From NCBI GenBank assembly GCA_013289685.1, contig JABCZL010000017.1, forward strand, positions 59,708 through 123,707: a stretch of 64,000 nucleotides of DNA, read 5' to 3'. Source of the stretch: Acidobacteriota bacterium. GTDB lineage: Bacteria > Acidobacteriota > Terriglobia > Terriglobales > Acidobacteriaceae. The position numbers and the translations under genes were made by a program. Below are positions 7,689-15,237 of the stretch, one piece after another. Under the pieces are notes generated by a model. That model worked only from the letters and a program-made list of their open reading frames with translations. It searched no databases and was not told the origin of the DNA. Positions within the stretch are counted from its first letter, which is position 1. Each line of letters begins with the position of its first letter.

Positions 7689-8481
7689 AAACTCTTCGGC
7701 CGAACATACTTGTGGCCGATCGCACTGCGTCGCGATATTGGTCGTACTGCTTCGGATACTCGCGCACCAATCTGCCGTCCAGCTCGACTCCCATCTCGGT
7801 TCGGACGTTTGCGCTCTGCTTGAAGAAGCGGGCCACTTTGCGGCGCGTGCACGCGGCGAACATTTCGCGGACCCAGGTGTGATCCATGGGCCGGAAGTTT
7901 TTCGTGTTGTTGCCAGACTCGCCGCCGATGATGCACCAGTGGTAGCCAACGAGGGCTGGCTCAAACTCTGGCATGAGATTTTCCAATAGCGGCTCGGCCG
8001 AAATGAATCGGACGTAGGCGGGAACTTCGCGCAAAGCATCCAGAGCACGCAGATGTTTCTTCATGCCGATGCTTGTTCCTAGCCACACGTTCTTGTAGTT
8101 GGAGCCCCCGGCCCAGTCGGCCGGCAGTCGCGCCGTTATCAGATTCGGCCGCTTCGTCAGCACTTGATAGATCATGTTTGGAGTGCGGCGAATGATGCTC
8201 CAGATCGCCGGACGCCACTCATCGGCATCCTGAATAAAGAAGTCGGAAAGCGAGCACGTGAACACAAGATCGCAGCGCCCTTCTCGTTCGGCTTCCTTCT
8301 GCCAGCGAATCGGGTCGTTCCAAGTCTTTGAGCGGACTACGGTATCGAATGCACCCTTGCCGCGCGTGCGGTTAATCATCGCCCTGGCATAGCAGTTGTC
8401 GCAGCACTCATTCACGTCGCGGCAGCCGATCCAGGGATTCCACGTTCTACCAGCCCAACTTATTTTTGTGGTCTCACCCAA
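7687..8481 (-). CDS. DUF5131 (phage Gp37/Gp68) family protein
   Basis: 264 residues. The N-terminus (ISWAGRTWNPWIGC, then ECCDNCYA) matches the W-x-T-WNP-x-x-GC ... C-x2-C-YA signature of the Gp37/Gp68 family, which resembles radical SAM proteins in its Cys cluster. The biochemical role is unknown. The start is TTG at 8481, inside the end of the HNH gene. The upstream remnant at 9062-9030 (GTG start, KLIDISW) suggests the original start was displaced by the HNH insertion. Confidence 0.85.
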   Translation of the reverse strand: MGETTKISWAGRTWNPWIGCRDVNECCDNCYARAMINRTRGKGAFDTVVRSKTWNDPIRWQKEAEREGRCDLVFTCSLSDFFIQDADEWRPAIWSIIRRTPNMIYQVLTKRPNLITARLPADWAGGSNYKNVWLGTSIGMKKHLRALDALREVPAYVRFISAEPLLENLMPEFEPALVGYHWCIIGGESGNNTKNFRPMDHTWVREMFAACTRRKVARFFKQSANVRTEMGVELDGRLVREYPKQYDQYRDAVRSATSMFGRRV

Positions 8482-9014
8482 GGTTTTTCTCCTCTCCTGA
8501 TATAAGACACAGCGCTCTTTCCGACGCCAAATCGCACCGCTATGTCTCGTTGCGTTCCGCTCGCTTTGCGAATCTTTGCTTTAAGTGCTTCGGAAATCCA
8601 TGCGGGATGATGTTTAGGACCGGTCCCAGGACGTTTTAAGCCAGCTACAGATCTTCCCTTGTTGCGCATGTCGTCCATGTTGTCTTGTTGGGTTCCAGCA
8701 AACAAGTGACCAGGATTGCAGCATGGCTTATTGTCGCAGTGGTGAAGAACAAAGCCTCGTCCCGGGTCACCTTTGGTGAGCATGAAAGCTAAAACATGCG
8801 CGCCGATAGTTTTGCCGTGGTGTAGCTCAAACTGCCCATAGCCATTAGGATAAAATGACGCTTGCCACGGCCAGCATTCTTCAGGACTTCCAATCTTTAC
8901 CTTCTGCCAAAATCTGTCGATGATCGGCAGCGCCGGACAATCGTGCCCCTTGGCAGATAGTATCCTTCCGCAGCGGTCACAGTATTTAGTCCACGGTCGC
9001 GGATCGCACGACAT
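8460..9014 (-). CDS. HNH homing endonuclease with HTH
   Basis: 184 residues. An N-terminal Cys finger (CDRCGRILSAKGHDC) is followed by an HNH_3-type core (FVLHHCDNKPCCNPGHLFAG, then TQQDNMDDM near residues 92-120) and a C-terminal helix-turn-helix (QRDIAVRFGVGKSAVSYIR). It ends inside the first codons of the DUF5131 gene. Upstream lies a sigma70-like promoter (9024-9052), and no Shine-Dalgarno is seen before its ATG. It appears to be a self-contained mobile cassette. Confidence 0.93.
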   Translation of the reverse strand: MSCDPRPWTKYCDRCGRILSAKGHDCPALPIIDRFWQKVKIGSPEECWPWQASFYPNGYGQFELHHGKTIGAHVLAFMLTKGDPGRGFVLHHCDNKPCCNPGHLFAGTQQDNMDDMRNKGRSVAGLKRPGTGPKHHPAWISEALKAKIRKASGTQRDIAVRFGVGKSAVSYIRRGEKPWVRPQK

Positions 9015-9023
9015 CGTGTTCGT

Positions 9024-9052
9024 ATGTTAGCTTGGCGGCCACGATATGTCAA
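9024..9052 (-). promoter_or_regulatory. Promoter P1: TTGACA-17-TAACAT
   Basis: Minus strand: TTGACA at 9052-9047, a 17-nt spacer, TAACAT at 9029-9024. The spacer begins TATCGTG and ends AAGC, as in the promoter at 26344-26372. The HNH start codon is only 9 nt beyond the -10 box, so a transcript from here would be nearly leaderless. The -35 box lies inside the remnant of the old DUF5131 start (GTG at 9062). Confidence 0.65.
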
Positions 9053-9058
9053 TAAGTT

Positions 9059-9262
9059 TCACTTTGATTCTCCCTTTATCGGAAAGTACAGCAACGTCGG
9101 GGTCTTTTGAGCGCGCATCACGGCCGACCCGGAACGGATCCAGCGAAGCGGAGGCGGATTGTGCTCAAACGGCTCGAAGACTACCAGGCTCGTTATGCAC
9201 GCATCGCCTATCCAAAACCGTCGTAGCATTGCTTGTGCAAGTGGGCAGTTAAGCGACAGCAT
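9059..9262 (-). CDS. Small phage protein with CPLAQAMLRR motif, 67 aa
   Basis: 67 residues from ATG at 9262, which overlaps the end of the methyltransferase-like gene by 14 bp. The CPLAQAMLRRF core and a C-terminal T-P-x-L-x-YFPIKG segment resemble the protein at 6343-6630. Its last codons encode the AAAGGGAGAATC motif, and its TGA overlaps a GTG (9062) that begins an 11-codon remnant frame. Function unknown. Confidence 0.65.
   Translation of the reverse strand: MLSLNCPLAQAMLRRFWIGDACITSLVVFEPFEHNPPPLRWIRSGSAVMRAQKTPTLLYFPIKGESK
9066..9077 (-). promoter_or_regulatory. AAAGGGAGAATC motif before orphan GTG start
   Basis: AAAGGGAGAATC followed by GTG at 9062 and the codons for KLIDISWPPS-stop. 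This is a well-formed translation start with nothing long to translate. It is best explained as the original start of the DUF5131 gene, cut off by the HNH insertion. Confidence 0.6.
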
Positions 9263-9899
9263 GTGCCTCCGTTGGCGCGACGAGCAAGCCATAGTAATCC
9301 ACTCGGCGAAGTTTGATCTGGTAGCCTTTGGCTATCTTCGCCGTTGGACAGTGCTGAAGCAGTTGTGCGCGATCGCCGTATTCCATAAGTTCCACTTTTC
9401 CTGGAACGTCCCACTCTTCAGGGATGCCCATCACGGTCTTGGCCAGCTTTGATATCGGCATCCTGCCGGCGCCGTAGGTCACGCGGCCTCTGGTCAGGAA
9501 CACTGCGGTTGGCACCCGGATCCGAAATAGCACAGCTTGCCAGATGGCAAATGGGTCGCCAAAGCAGTCGATGTCGATCACGTTGTAGCGGCTTAACCCG
9601 CCATCTTCATCGAGTGCCGCGATCAGCCGCGGCGTTATCTTGAATCGGATCTGCCCGGGCTGCCTGGCTACCGAATCGATTGGTGTGTAGCTCTCCACGT
9701 TCAAGGGCGGCGGCGCGTTCTTCAGCTTGGATTGACGCCGGAGCTCGGTCCAGATTTTCCCTTCACCGGCGTAGAGATCGAGCACTCGTAGCGGCTCAAG
9801 TCCACCCTCTCGGATCACCTTGCGCCGGATGGCTGTCTTGTCATCCAGGCTCTGGTTGTCGGTCTTGAGTTTTAGTTTTGGCGATGGGAGCAGCGTCAT
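9249..9899 (-). CDS. Putative SAM-dependent methyltransferase-like protein
   Basis: 216 residues from ATG at 9899, chosen because AAGGAG lies 7 nt upstream. LRVLDLYAGEGKIW resembles Rossmann methyltransferase motif I, and NVIDIDCFGDPFAIW is placed like the later acidic strands. It could modify phage DNA or RNA. The typical DPPY or PC catalytic motif of DNA methyltransferases is not seen, so substrate and activity are open. Confidence 0.6.
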   Translation of the reverse strand: MTLLPSPKLKLKTDNQSLDDKTAIRRKVIREGGLEPLRVLDLYAGEGKIWTELRRQSKLKNAPPPLNVESYTPIDSVARQPGQIRFKITPRLIAALDEDGGLSRYNVIDIDCFGDPFAIWQAVLFRIRVPTAVFLTRGRVTYGAGRMPISKLAKTVMGIPEEWDVPGKVELMEYGDRAQLLQHCPTAKIAKGYQIKLRRVDYYGLLVAPTEAHAVA

Positions 9900-9910
9900 G
9901 TTCTTCTCCT

Positions 9911-10285
9911 TCACGCGGCCTTGCTTGGCTTTTGTAGTCCGAGTTCCTTGAGCATCTTGATGCGCGCAAGGTATCTCAGAATCTTCGGGCCGGGAGACAT
10001 CGCGCCTTTGAGCACTTTATTGACGTAGGAAGAACTGCAGCCAATCTCCTTGGCGAAGTCGTCTTGATCGCGAGTGCCCTGGCGTTCCAGGAGCACCTTG
10101 ACGATCTTGGGCCATTTACTCTTGGGCACGGCGTTTTTGACACGATTGGATTTTCCTACTGCCATGCGAGACCACTCCGACCTTTGTTTGGGGCCGTACT
10201 TTTTGGCGCGAGCCCGGCCCCCTTTGGCACCTACTTCCTTGAAGAACTCCTTCATGATTTCTGATTTACTTTTTTCGGCTGACAC
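9911..10285 (-). CDS. Helix-turn-helix DNA-binding protein
   Basis: 124 residues from GTG at 10285, with GAAGGAGC upstream. The N-terminus is very basic (GAKGGRARAKKYGPKQRSEW). The C-terminal half has an XRE-like helix-turn-helix (DDFAKEIGCSSSYVNKVLKG). Likely a transcription regulator or DNA-binding accessory. A TATAAT box lies at 10305-10310, 20 bp upstream, but no good -35 is paired with it. Confidence 0.72.
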   Translation of the reverse strand: MSAEKSKSEIMKEFFKEVGAKGGRARAKKYGPKQRSEWSRMAVGKSNRVKNAVPKSKWPKIVKVLLERQGTRDQDDFAKEIGCSSSYVNKVLKGAMSPGPKILRYLARIKMLKELGLQKPSKAA

Positions 10286-10304
10286 GTTTTAGCTCCTTCA
10301 GCAC

Positions 10305-10310
10305 ATTATA
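10305..10310 (-). promoter_or_regulatory. Possible -10 box (TATAAT) before HTH gene
   Basis: A perfect TATAAT on the minus strand in the 42-bp gap between the clamp-loader stop and the HTH start. A TAACGT-like sequence upstream recalls the other promoters here, but its distance is 3 nt off and the -35 is poor. Confidence 0.35.
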
Positions 10311-10327
10311 TACCGTAGCCGCTAACG

Positions 10328-11206
10328 TTACTTGCTATTTTTCAGTTCGGCTGCGATCTTGCGTCTGATTGTTTTCCACGCCTTTTGTGCGCGGTGCTGA
10401 CCGATCGTTCTCACGCCGCCGCATGGCTGACAAATCGACCGGAATGGTAACTCGCACATGGGGTCCGGATGCTTCCACGGCTGCTTGCACGTCGGACAGG
10501 AGTGGGTATGGTTTTCGACGATCTTGATATCCTCGGACGGCAGATCATCGCGGTCGGTGCCGATCATAAGTTCCACTTCCATCTTGTTGAGGGCGTCGCG
10601 CACGTTATAGCTCGACGCCTTGGCGATAGCTTCAAAGTCCAACGGATAACGGCCACCTTCTTTCTTGTAAATCCTGCGCAGATAATCCTCGATCTCGCCT
10701 TCGAGAGTGTCCTTGTCGAACACCAGGACGCGACATCGCGAAAGGAACCGGCCCTCGAATGCGGTGATGGAGTTACACGTGAAGAACCACACCGTCTTTG
10801 GAAGCATGGCTGTCGAATCCAGCTTCGATAGCAGCGAGTGTTGAGCGGCCAAAGTAATCTGATCCGCTTCGTCGCAGATCACGACGTGGTACGGCGCCGG
10901 CAGCCCTGTTGTGAAGTTGAAAGCCGCGAAGTGGCACATGTAGGCGACCTTCTCCACGGCCTCCAGGTCGCAGCTTTTCGATGGAATCGAATGCACTTCG
11001 GCTTTCAGTTCTTCGGCAATGGCCATAGCCATCGTTGTTTTGCCGCACCCACTCGGGCCCACAAACAGCCACGCGGACTCGAATGGCCGTTTGATGAAGG
11101 CTTCGAGAATCTTCCGCGGCTTATTCAAGCCGACGAACGAAGCCAAGCTGCGGGGGCGGTACTTCTCCGTTAGAGACTGCGGAAATGCGATTTTGGATTG
11201 GCTCAC
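10328..11206 (-). CDS. AAA+ clamp loader, RFC small-subunit-like, with C-terminal zinc ribbon
   Basis: 292 residues. TEKYRPRSLASFVG near residue 14 is the RFC box. Walker A GPSGCGKTT is near residues 50-58, Walker B VVICDEADQ near 108-116, the sensor 1 region is FFTCNS, and the SRC arginine-finger motif is in LSRCRVLVF. A C-terminal zinc ribbon (CPTCKQPW ... CELPFRSICQPCGG) is an extra. It would load a sliding clamp for phage replication; no clamp or DNA polymerase is in the window. The start is GTG at 11206, with an AAAGGGAGAATC motif 8 nt upstream. Confidence 0.9.
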   Translation of the reverse strand: MSQSKIAFPQSLTEKYRPRSLASFVGLNKPRKILEAFIKRPFESAWLFVGPSGCGKTTMAMAIAEELKAEVHSIPSKSCDLEAVEKVAYMCHFAAFNFTTGLPAPYHVVICDEADQITLAAQHSLLSKLDSTAMLPKTVWFFTCNSITAFEGRFLSRCRVLVFDKDTLEGEIEDYLRRIYKKEGGRYPLDFEAIAKASSYNVRDALNKMEVELMIGTDRDDLPSEDIKIVENHTHSCPTCKQPWKHPDPMCELPFRSICQPCGGVRTIGQHRAQKAWKTIRRKIAAELKNSK

Positions 11207-11465
11207 TGGCGATTGATTCTCCCTTTCTTGAAGTTGAAGTCATACTCCTGTTCAAAATGCTGCTTAGGCTCACCTGGGGATCGCCGAGTGCCCATAACAC
11301 TAGCTTGACGATCGAATCTACACCTACCTTGCGGTAGATATTGGTGCGGTGAGTTTCCACTGTTTTTTCTGAGATATTCAGATGAGCGGCTATCTCTTTG
11401 TTGACCTTGGCCTCACATAACAGCTTGATGATTTCCATTTCGCGGGTACTAAGGTCTAGCGTCAT
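11121..11465 (-). CDS. LuxR/GerE-type helix-turn-helix regulator
   Basis: 114 residues. The first 60 or so residues form a complete GerE DNA-binding domain: LSTREMEIIKLLCEAKVNKE, then IAAHLNISEKTVETHRTNIY. No receiver or sensor domain is attached. The C-terminal 40 residues overlap the start region of the clamp-loader gene by 86 bp and are compositionally odd, so they may be a poorly constrained extension. It likely regulates phage or host genes. Confidence 0.85.
   Translation of the reverse strand: MTLDLSTREMEIIKLLCEAKVNKEIAAHLNISEKTVETHRTNIYRKVGVDSIVKLVLWALGDPQVSLSSILNRSMTSTSRKGESIASEPIQNRISAVSNGEVPPPQLGFVRRLE
11215..11226 (-). promoter_or_regulatory. AAAGGGAGAATC motif before clamp-loader gene
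   Basis: AAAGGGAGAATC lies within the tail of the LuxR-like gene, followed by AATCGCCA-type spacing and the GTG at 11206. No convincing hairpin is directly upstream. Confidence 0.55.
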
Positions 11466-11471
11466 TTTGTA

Positions 11472-11687
11472 TTACTCCAGGTGAATGAGACGCCTTGGTC
11501 GCACTTCCAGTTCCGCGACTCTTCGGCGCAGTGCTTCGATCTCTTCGTTAGCCAGCGCTTTTTCGTGCATCTTGACGCGGCGTTCCCAGTTCTTTAGCGA
11601 CGTATTGAGACGGCGAATGCGCTTGAGCGTGGCCTTGACCATCTCTTGGGCCTCGGCCAGCTTGCGCTTACGTTTCTCGGTGTCCAC
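11472..11687 (-). CDS. Coiled-coil protein ending in RPRRLIHLE
   Basis: 71 residues, almost entirely a charged coiled coil (KLAEAQEMVKATLKRIRRL and following). It ends in VRPRRLIHLE, one of the clearest examples of the recurring C-terminal peptide of this phage. Four nt separate it from the ligase gene. Function unknown; it may be an adaptor. Confidence 0.75.
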   Translation of the reverse strand: MDTEKRKRKLAEAQEMVKATLKRIRRLNTSLKNWERRVKMHEKALANEEIEALRRRVAELEVRPRRLIHLE

Positions 11688-11691
11688 GGCT

Positions 11692-12789
11692 TTAGACGGA
11701 AACGCCTTGCTTCAACCCCGCCATGACTTTGGCGATGGAATCAGCTTCGGATTGGTCGTCGCGAAGGGCCACGATGCGAGGCTGATACAAGCGGGAGCCG
11801 GTGAAGTTCAGAAACACGACTTCAACCAGGCTGCCAACTTGGATCCCTTTATCCTTGCCGATCATGCTGGCTCTGCCGACTTCGCGCAGCTTGCCGTCAT
11901 CGAGCACGGCGAGCGTTGCTGAGTCGTGGCCCTTGTCGCCAATCCGAATAACTTCACACGTGCAAGACTTTAGAAACTTCAGCTTGAAATCCTGAGTGCT
12001 CACGCCGGCATGGTAGGGCATGTTAGTATTCTTGAATGCCGCGCCTTCTGCTCGTTCCTCTTTCAGGCATTTGAGCGCTTCCCTTTTCGCGACAACCGTT
12101 TTCCATGTCGGAATCACGATGAAGTGCGAACGAGCCTTGCGCTTCGGCAGTAGCTCCAATAGCTCAAGCCGCTGCGAGTAAGGCGCTCCGGAGACTTCCT
12201 TGCCGTTCGCCATGAAGATATCGAAGGCGATGTAGTCGTCGCCAACAATCTCGCCATCGAGGAAAAACGATTGCAGCTTGAGCAGGGCGAGATCCGCGGC
12301 CAGCGCCTGGCTGACAGGCACAGGGTTGCCGAGTTTGTTGTAGCCGGTGTAGACGCCGTTTGCGTATCGCAGTTGTCGGCGCTGGCCATCGATCTTTGGT
12401 TGCATGTAATAGCCCAAGGACTTCACATACGTCCCGGCATCTTCTTCGTTGATCTCGGCCAACTTCGAAACCGGAAACGGCGTCCTGTTGGTCATGGGAG
12501 CAACCGGCAGCGGCGAAGATGGTGCCTCTGCCACTGTGCCGTTCTTAACCAGCGAGTACCCATCTTTCAACTTTCCGGCAAGGATGCTGTTGTATTTCTG
12601 TTCCGCTTCCTCAAGTGGAAGAGGCGTAACTGTTCTAGTGCCGGGATGCAGCGTGTCGCCGATGCGGCCATTCTCGTAGTTGACGACGTAGCCGCCGTCT
12701 TTCTTTTCGAGAAAGAGCCGATATTCTTTGTGGGAACTTCCGCCTAAAGCCAGATCCGAATACTGCAAACGCACGCTCTTTATGCTCAT
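11692..12789 (-). CDS. ATP-dependent DNA ligase with N-terminal WGR-like domain
   Basis: 365 residues. Residues about 5-80 resemble a WGR domain (YRLFLEKKDGGYVVNYENGR). The nucleotidyltransferase domain follows: KIDGQRR (adenylated Lys132), FLDGEIV (Glu180), AFDIF, EGAAFK and KLKF. An OB-like C-terminal part (GSLVEVVFLNFT) completes it. It seals nicks or double-strand breaks. Ku lies about 4 kb upstream on the same strand, so a phage end-joining system is likely. The start is preceded by hairpin plus AAAGGGAGAATC (12793-12822). Confidence 0.9.
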   Translation of the reverse strand: MSIKSVRLQYSDLALGGSSHKEYRLFLEKKDGGYVVNYENGRIGDTLHPGTRTVTPLPLEEAEQKYNSILAGKLKDGYSLVKNGTVAEAPSSPLPVAPMTNRTPFPVSKLAEINEEDAGTYVKSLGYYMQPKIDGQRRQLRYANGVYTGYNKLGNPVPVSQALAADLALLKLQSFFLDGEIVGDDYIAFDIFMANGKEVSGAPYSQRLELLELLPKRKARSHFIVIPTWKTVVAKREALKCLKEERAEGAAFKNTNMPYHAGVSTQDFKLKFLKSCTCEVIRIGDKGHDSATLAVLDDGKLREVGRASMIGKDKGIQVGSLVEVVFLNFTGSRLYQPRIVALRDDQSEADSIAKVMAGLKQGVSV

Positions 12790-12792
12790 CTT

Positions 12793-12822
12793 GATTCTCC
12801 CTTTGTCCGGTTCTCGGTCCGG
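12793..12822 (-). promoter_or_regulatory. Hairpin/ribosome-binding element of ligase gene
   Basis: Minus strand: CCGG stem (12822-12819), 8-nt loop ACCGAGAA, CCGG (12810-12807), ACA, AAAGGGAGAATC, then AAG-ATG. It is one of six copies with an R-CCG-V-R-AA-like loop and different stem sequences. Confidence 0.75.
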
Positions 12823-12823
12823 G

Positions 12824-13129
12824 CTACCGTCGATCGATGTTGAACCAGGTCTCGCCCAACTGCTCTTTCTGATCCTTGGTCAGCATTTCGTTGAGTGCCT
12901 CGAACAGCTTGGCCTCGGGAATAGTTTTGGCGGCATCTTTCATAAGACCCGCCAGCTCGTTAGGGTTGAACTGCACCATCTCCAGTTTCTGTTTGTCGGT
13001 GAGTATCCGATTGAGAGTCTCAAAAAGTTTCTCTTCCCTCAGATACTCGGCGGCCGTCATGAATAACTCGGCCGTTTCATCTTCGGTCAGACGTCCCAGG
13101 TCGATTGATTGGGTCCCAAGTCTCAGCAT
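12824..13129 (-). CDS. Helical protein with internal duplication
   Basis: 101 residues. Two similar segments occur in tandem: KLFETLNRILTDKQKLEM and KLFEALNEMLTKDQKEQL, each preceded by an Ala-Glu-rich helix. AAGGAG precedes the ATG at 13129. The duplication suggests a helical repeat fold; function unknown. Confidence 0.75.
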   Translation of the reverse strand: MLRLGTQSIDLGRLTEDETAELFMTAAEYLREEKLFETLNRILTDKQKLEMVQFNPNELAGLMKDAAKTIPEAKLFEALNEMLTKDQKEQLGETWFNIDRR

Positions 13130-13197
13130 TTTCTTTCTCCTTCGGTCGAAGTGACTGCATAGATCGCGGAAGCCGTGATACCAGCAGTAGCTCTCGC

Positions 13198-13401
13198 TCA
13201 GATTCGGACTCCTTCACTGCGCGCCCACCTGTACAATCCCTCATCGTTCAGAATCCACTGGCGACGTTCCTCATCGTTTGAAACCCTGGCGCCGTCAGGT
13301 ATCGTGCCCTTACCGCCGTTGCCATCGTATCGGTAGATTGCGCCGAGGATGGCTTGATCCAGTTCTTTGCGGTGCTGTCGGATGAACTCGCGTATGGTCA
13401 T
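13198..13401 (-). CDS. Small phage protein (NDEERRQWILNDEGLY type), 67 aa
   Basis: 67 residues from ATG at 13401, overlapping the upstream stop as ATGA. MTIREFIRQHRKELDQAI and the later NDEERRQWILNDEGLYRW are typical of a small, widespread phage protein family of unknown function. A longer frame to 13563 would mostly overlap the upstream gene and is not favoured. Confidence 0.78.
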   Translation of the reverse strand: MTIREFIRQHRKELDQAILGAIYRYDGNGGKGTIPDGARVSNDEERRQWILNDEGLYRWARSEGVRI

Positions 13402-13886
13402 TTGACTGGAACAAGAACGCCGGCCGCATAGAACGGTTCTTTGACGAACGTACTCCGCTCCATGTCGTAATACATCGGCACCGGAACCAAGAGCTCCGGC
13501 ATCGTGGCTATCTTTTCGATATCGAGTACGTCCGAGTGCCTTCCACGAAACGCTTTTGTCCACTCCACGTCATGTTGGTAGCGTTCGTTAAGGTAGGCGA
13601 CGAAGGCCGCGTACTCGTCGGGCATCCAGTGGTACGGGTATTCGTGTGTGTGCCCATTGATTCCGTGGACTGCGGAGCCATCGCGCCACCGGACGACGCA
13701 GCCATTCTGGCGAGCCAGGATGTCGGCCGCGAATCCGTCAGCAGTGCCGTTATAAATCTTGGCCATGTATTCAAGCGTGGAGGGCGAGCCGCGATAGGTT
13801 TCGATTCGGCGAAGGCAGGTATCGCCGAAAACTGCATACTCTACTTCGTCCAAATAACTACACTTCCACTTGAACTGGATTGCCAT
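13398..13886 (-). CDS. Hypothetical protein, 162 aa
   Basis: 162 residues, mixed alpha/beta, rich in aromatic residues (HTHEYPYHWMPDEYAAFVAY); no family recognised. The start at 13886 is set by the hairpin/AAAGGGAGAATC element just upstream. Its stop overlaps the next start. Confidence 0.78.
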   Translation of the reverse strand: MAIQFKWKCSYLDEVEYAVFGDTCLRRIETYRGSPSTLEYMAKIYNGTADGFAADILARQNGCVVRWRDGSAVHGINGHTHEYPYHWMPDEYAAFVAYLNERYQHDVEWTKAFRGRHSDVLDIEKIATMPELLVPVPMYYDMERSTFVKEPFYAAGVLVPVK

Positions 13887-13891
13887 TTTTT

Positions 13892-13921
13892 GATTCTCCC
13901 TTTGCGCTCTTCCCGGTGAGC
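13892..13921 (-). promoter_or_regulatory. Hairpin/ribosome-binding element
   Basis: Minus strand: GCTC stem (13921-13918), loop ACCGGGAA, GAGC (13909-13906), GC, AAAGGGAGAATC, AAAAA-ATG. The stem differs in sequence from the ligase copy but pairs fully, while the loop is nearly the same. Confidence 0.75.
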
Positions 13922-13922
13922 A

Positions 13923-14237
13923 CTACCGTGTTCTGAAAGCGTCTATCTCCGGATCGCCGTATCGGACGCGAAAAGCTTTCACCGCGGCGTTGAGAAGTTT
14001 CCATGAAGTTTGGGCAATGATGGTTTTACCGTCTGCGGTTTGGATAGCCACGCAAACCGCTGCATTGCCGCTCGTCATGCCGTGCGGCAACACGCCGATG
14101 CGTCCTATCATGGCCATGTCAGGTGATGCGTTGTCTTTCAAATCAGACCACGGATCGGTGTCAAGATTCATGGTTACTTGTAGCGGCGTCATTCCCGGCA
14201 CCAGACGCGGCGTGCGATTGTCGCCTTGCTCTGTCAT
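13923..14237 (-). CDS. Hypothetical protein, 104 aa
   Basis: 104 residues, no family recognised. GGAGG lies about 9 nt upstream of the ATG at 14237. It overlaps the C-terminal end of the upstream gene by 77 bp, an unusually long overlap for this phage. The middle is beta-rich with small residues (GMTSGNAAVCVAIQTADGK). Confidence 0.7.
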   Translation of the reverse strand: MTEQGDNRTPRLVPGMTPLQVTMNLDTDPWSDLKDNASPDMAMIGRIGVLPHGMTSGNAAVCVAIQTADGKTIIAQTSWKLLNAAVKAFRVRYGDPEIDAFRTR

Positions 14238-15237
14238 TTTTGTTTGCCTCCAGTTCTCGAACGAAGTCGTCGTAGTTTAATAGGTGCGCGCCGATATGGC
14301 CGACGCGCAGTTTGGGCCTGTAGACATCGGCGGTCAAGCCGCGCTGATGAGACCCGATCCAAATGGTGCGCATGTCGCCCTTCTCGTCACGGCTGAAACG
14401 ATCCGAACGCAGATGGCGAAAGTGGGCCCGCACGTCGAATCTGACAGAGACGTGCCGGCCGGTCGGTGCGCTCCGCTGTAGATAACGGTACCGCGGTGCG
14501 TGGATGGACGTGATGTAGTAGGGACGGTCGGATTTCGGCAGACTCTTCAGTTCCGCGCCGTACTTCTGCCGATGCTCCGGTCTGATTTTTACAAACGTCA
14601 CGTTCTCGCTCATCAAGAAATGGCACAGGTTCACCGACGCGTGGTAGAGCCGCTTGGTCTGCGCAATCTCTTTATCCGCCCACCCAGGAGGCTCGTTCTC
14701 TTGCCGATAACCGCTGCCGAACTGAGTCTTCGGCCAGTCTTTGGTGTCCATGACGATTGTGAACGTGTAACCTTCTTTTGTGAACCAATCCGCCGACAAG
14801 GTATAAGGAGCCGAGACCGTTGCTTCACGTGAAGCACTGGCAGCCAGTAGCCGGCTACTCTGATCGCGCAGAAGCACGCCGCGATAGTCGGAACCGCCCG
14901 GGACCGGTTCTGCAAAGGCGAGGCCGGTCCTCAATGATTCCTTGTCCACGACGTTCAGCACGTGGTCGTAGTCGTAATGGAGACGGCCATCGAACTCGAT
15001 GAACGTCAGTGGATGCGGCACGCGAGGAAATGCCGTTTCATCCAGCTCCAGGTCGCGCAGTTCACTCACCTGATCGACTTCCAGGAAGTAGTGCACCGCT
15101 CGCGGCAGATCATTCTGAATGCACCAGGTGTGAACTACTTCCGGTTTCAGCTTGTCCGCTAGAGTCTTCAGATCAATCTGCCGGTATAGGCTCGCCACGT
15201 GGTGCTTGAAGTGCTGTTGGATGAAATCAAAGAACAT
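14161..15237 (-). CDS. Conserved phage/mobile-element protein of unknown function, 358 aa
   Basis: 358 residues from ATG at 15237. The C-terminal part, SVRFDVRAHFRHLRSD and later RTIWIGSHQRGLTADVYRPK, resembles the V-R-x-H-W-R ... WI-x-x-H-x-RG pattern seen in uncharacterised mobile-element proteins. No catalytic motif is recognised. A reading frame continues upstream without a usable start into the overlapping zinc-finger gene, so the ATG at 15237 is preferred. Confidence 0.68.
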   Translation of the reverse strand: MFFDFIQQHFKHHVASLYRQIDLKTLADKLKPEVVHTWCIQNDLPRAVHYFLEVDQVSELRDLELDETAFPRVPHPLTFIEFDGRLHYDYDHVLNVVDKESLRTGLAFAEPVPGGSDYRGVLLRDQSSRLLAASASREATVSAPYTLSADWFTKEGYTFTIVMDTKDWPKTQFGSGYRQENEPPGWADKEIAQTKRLYHASVNLCHFLMSENVTFVKIRPEHRQKYGAELKSLPKSDRPYYITSIHAPRYRYLQRSAPTGRHVSVRFDVRAHFRHLRSDRFSRDEKGDMRTIWIGSHQRGLTADVYRPKLRVGHIGAHLLNYDDFVRELEANKNDRARRQSHAASGAGNDAATSNHES

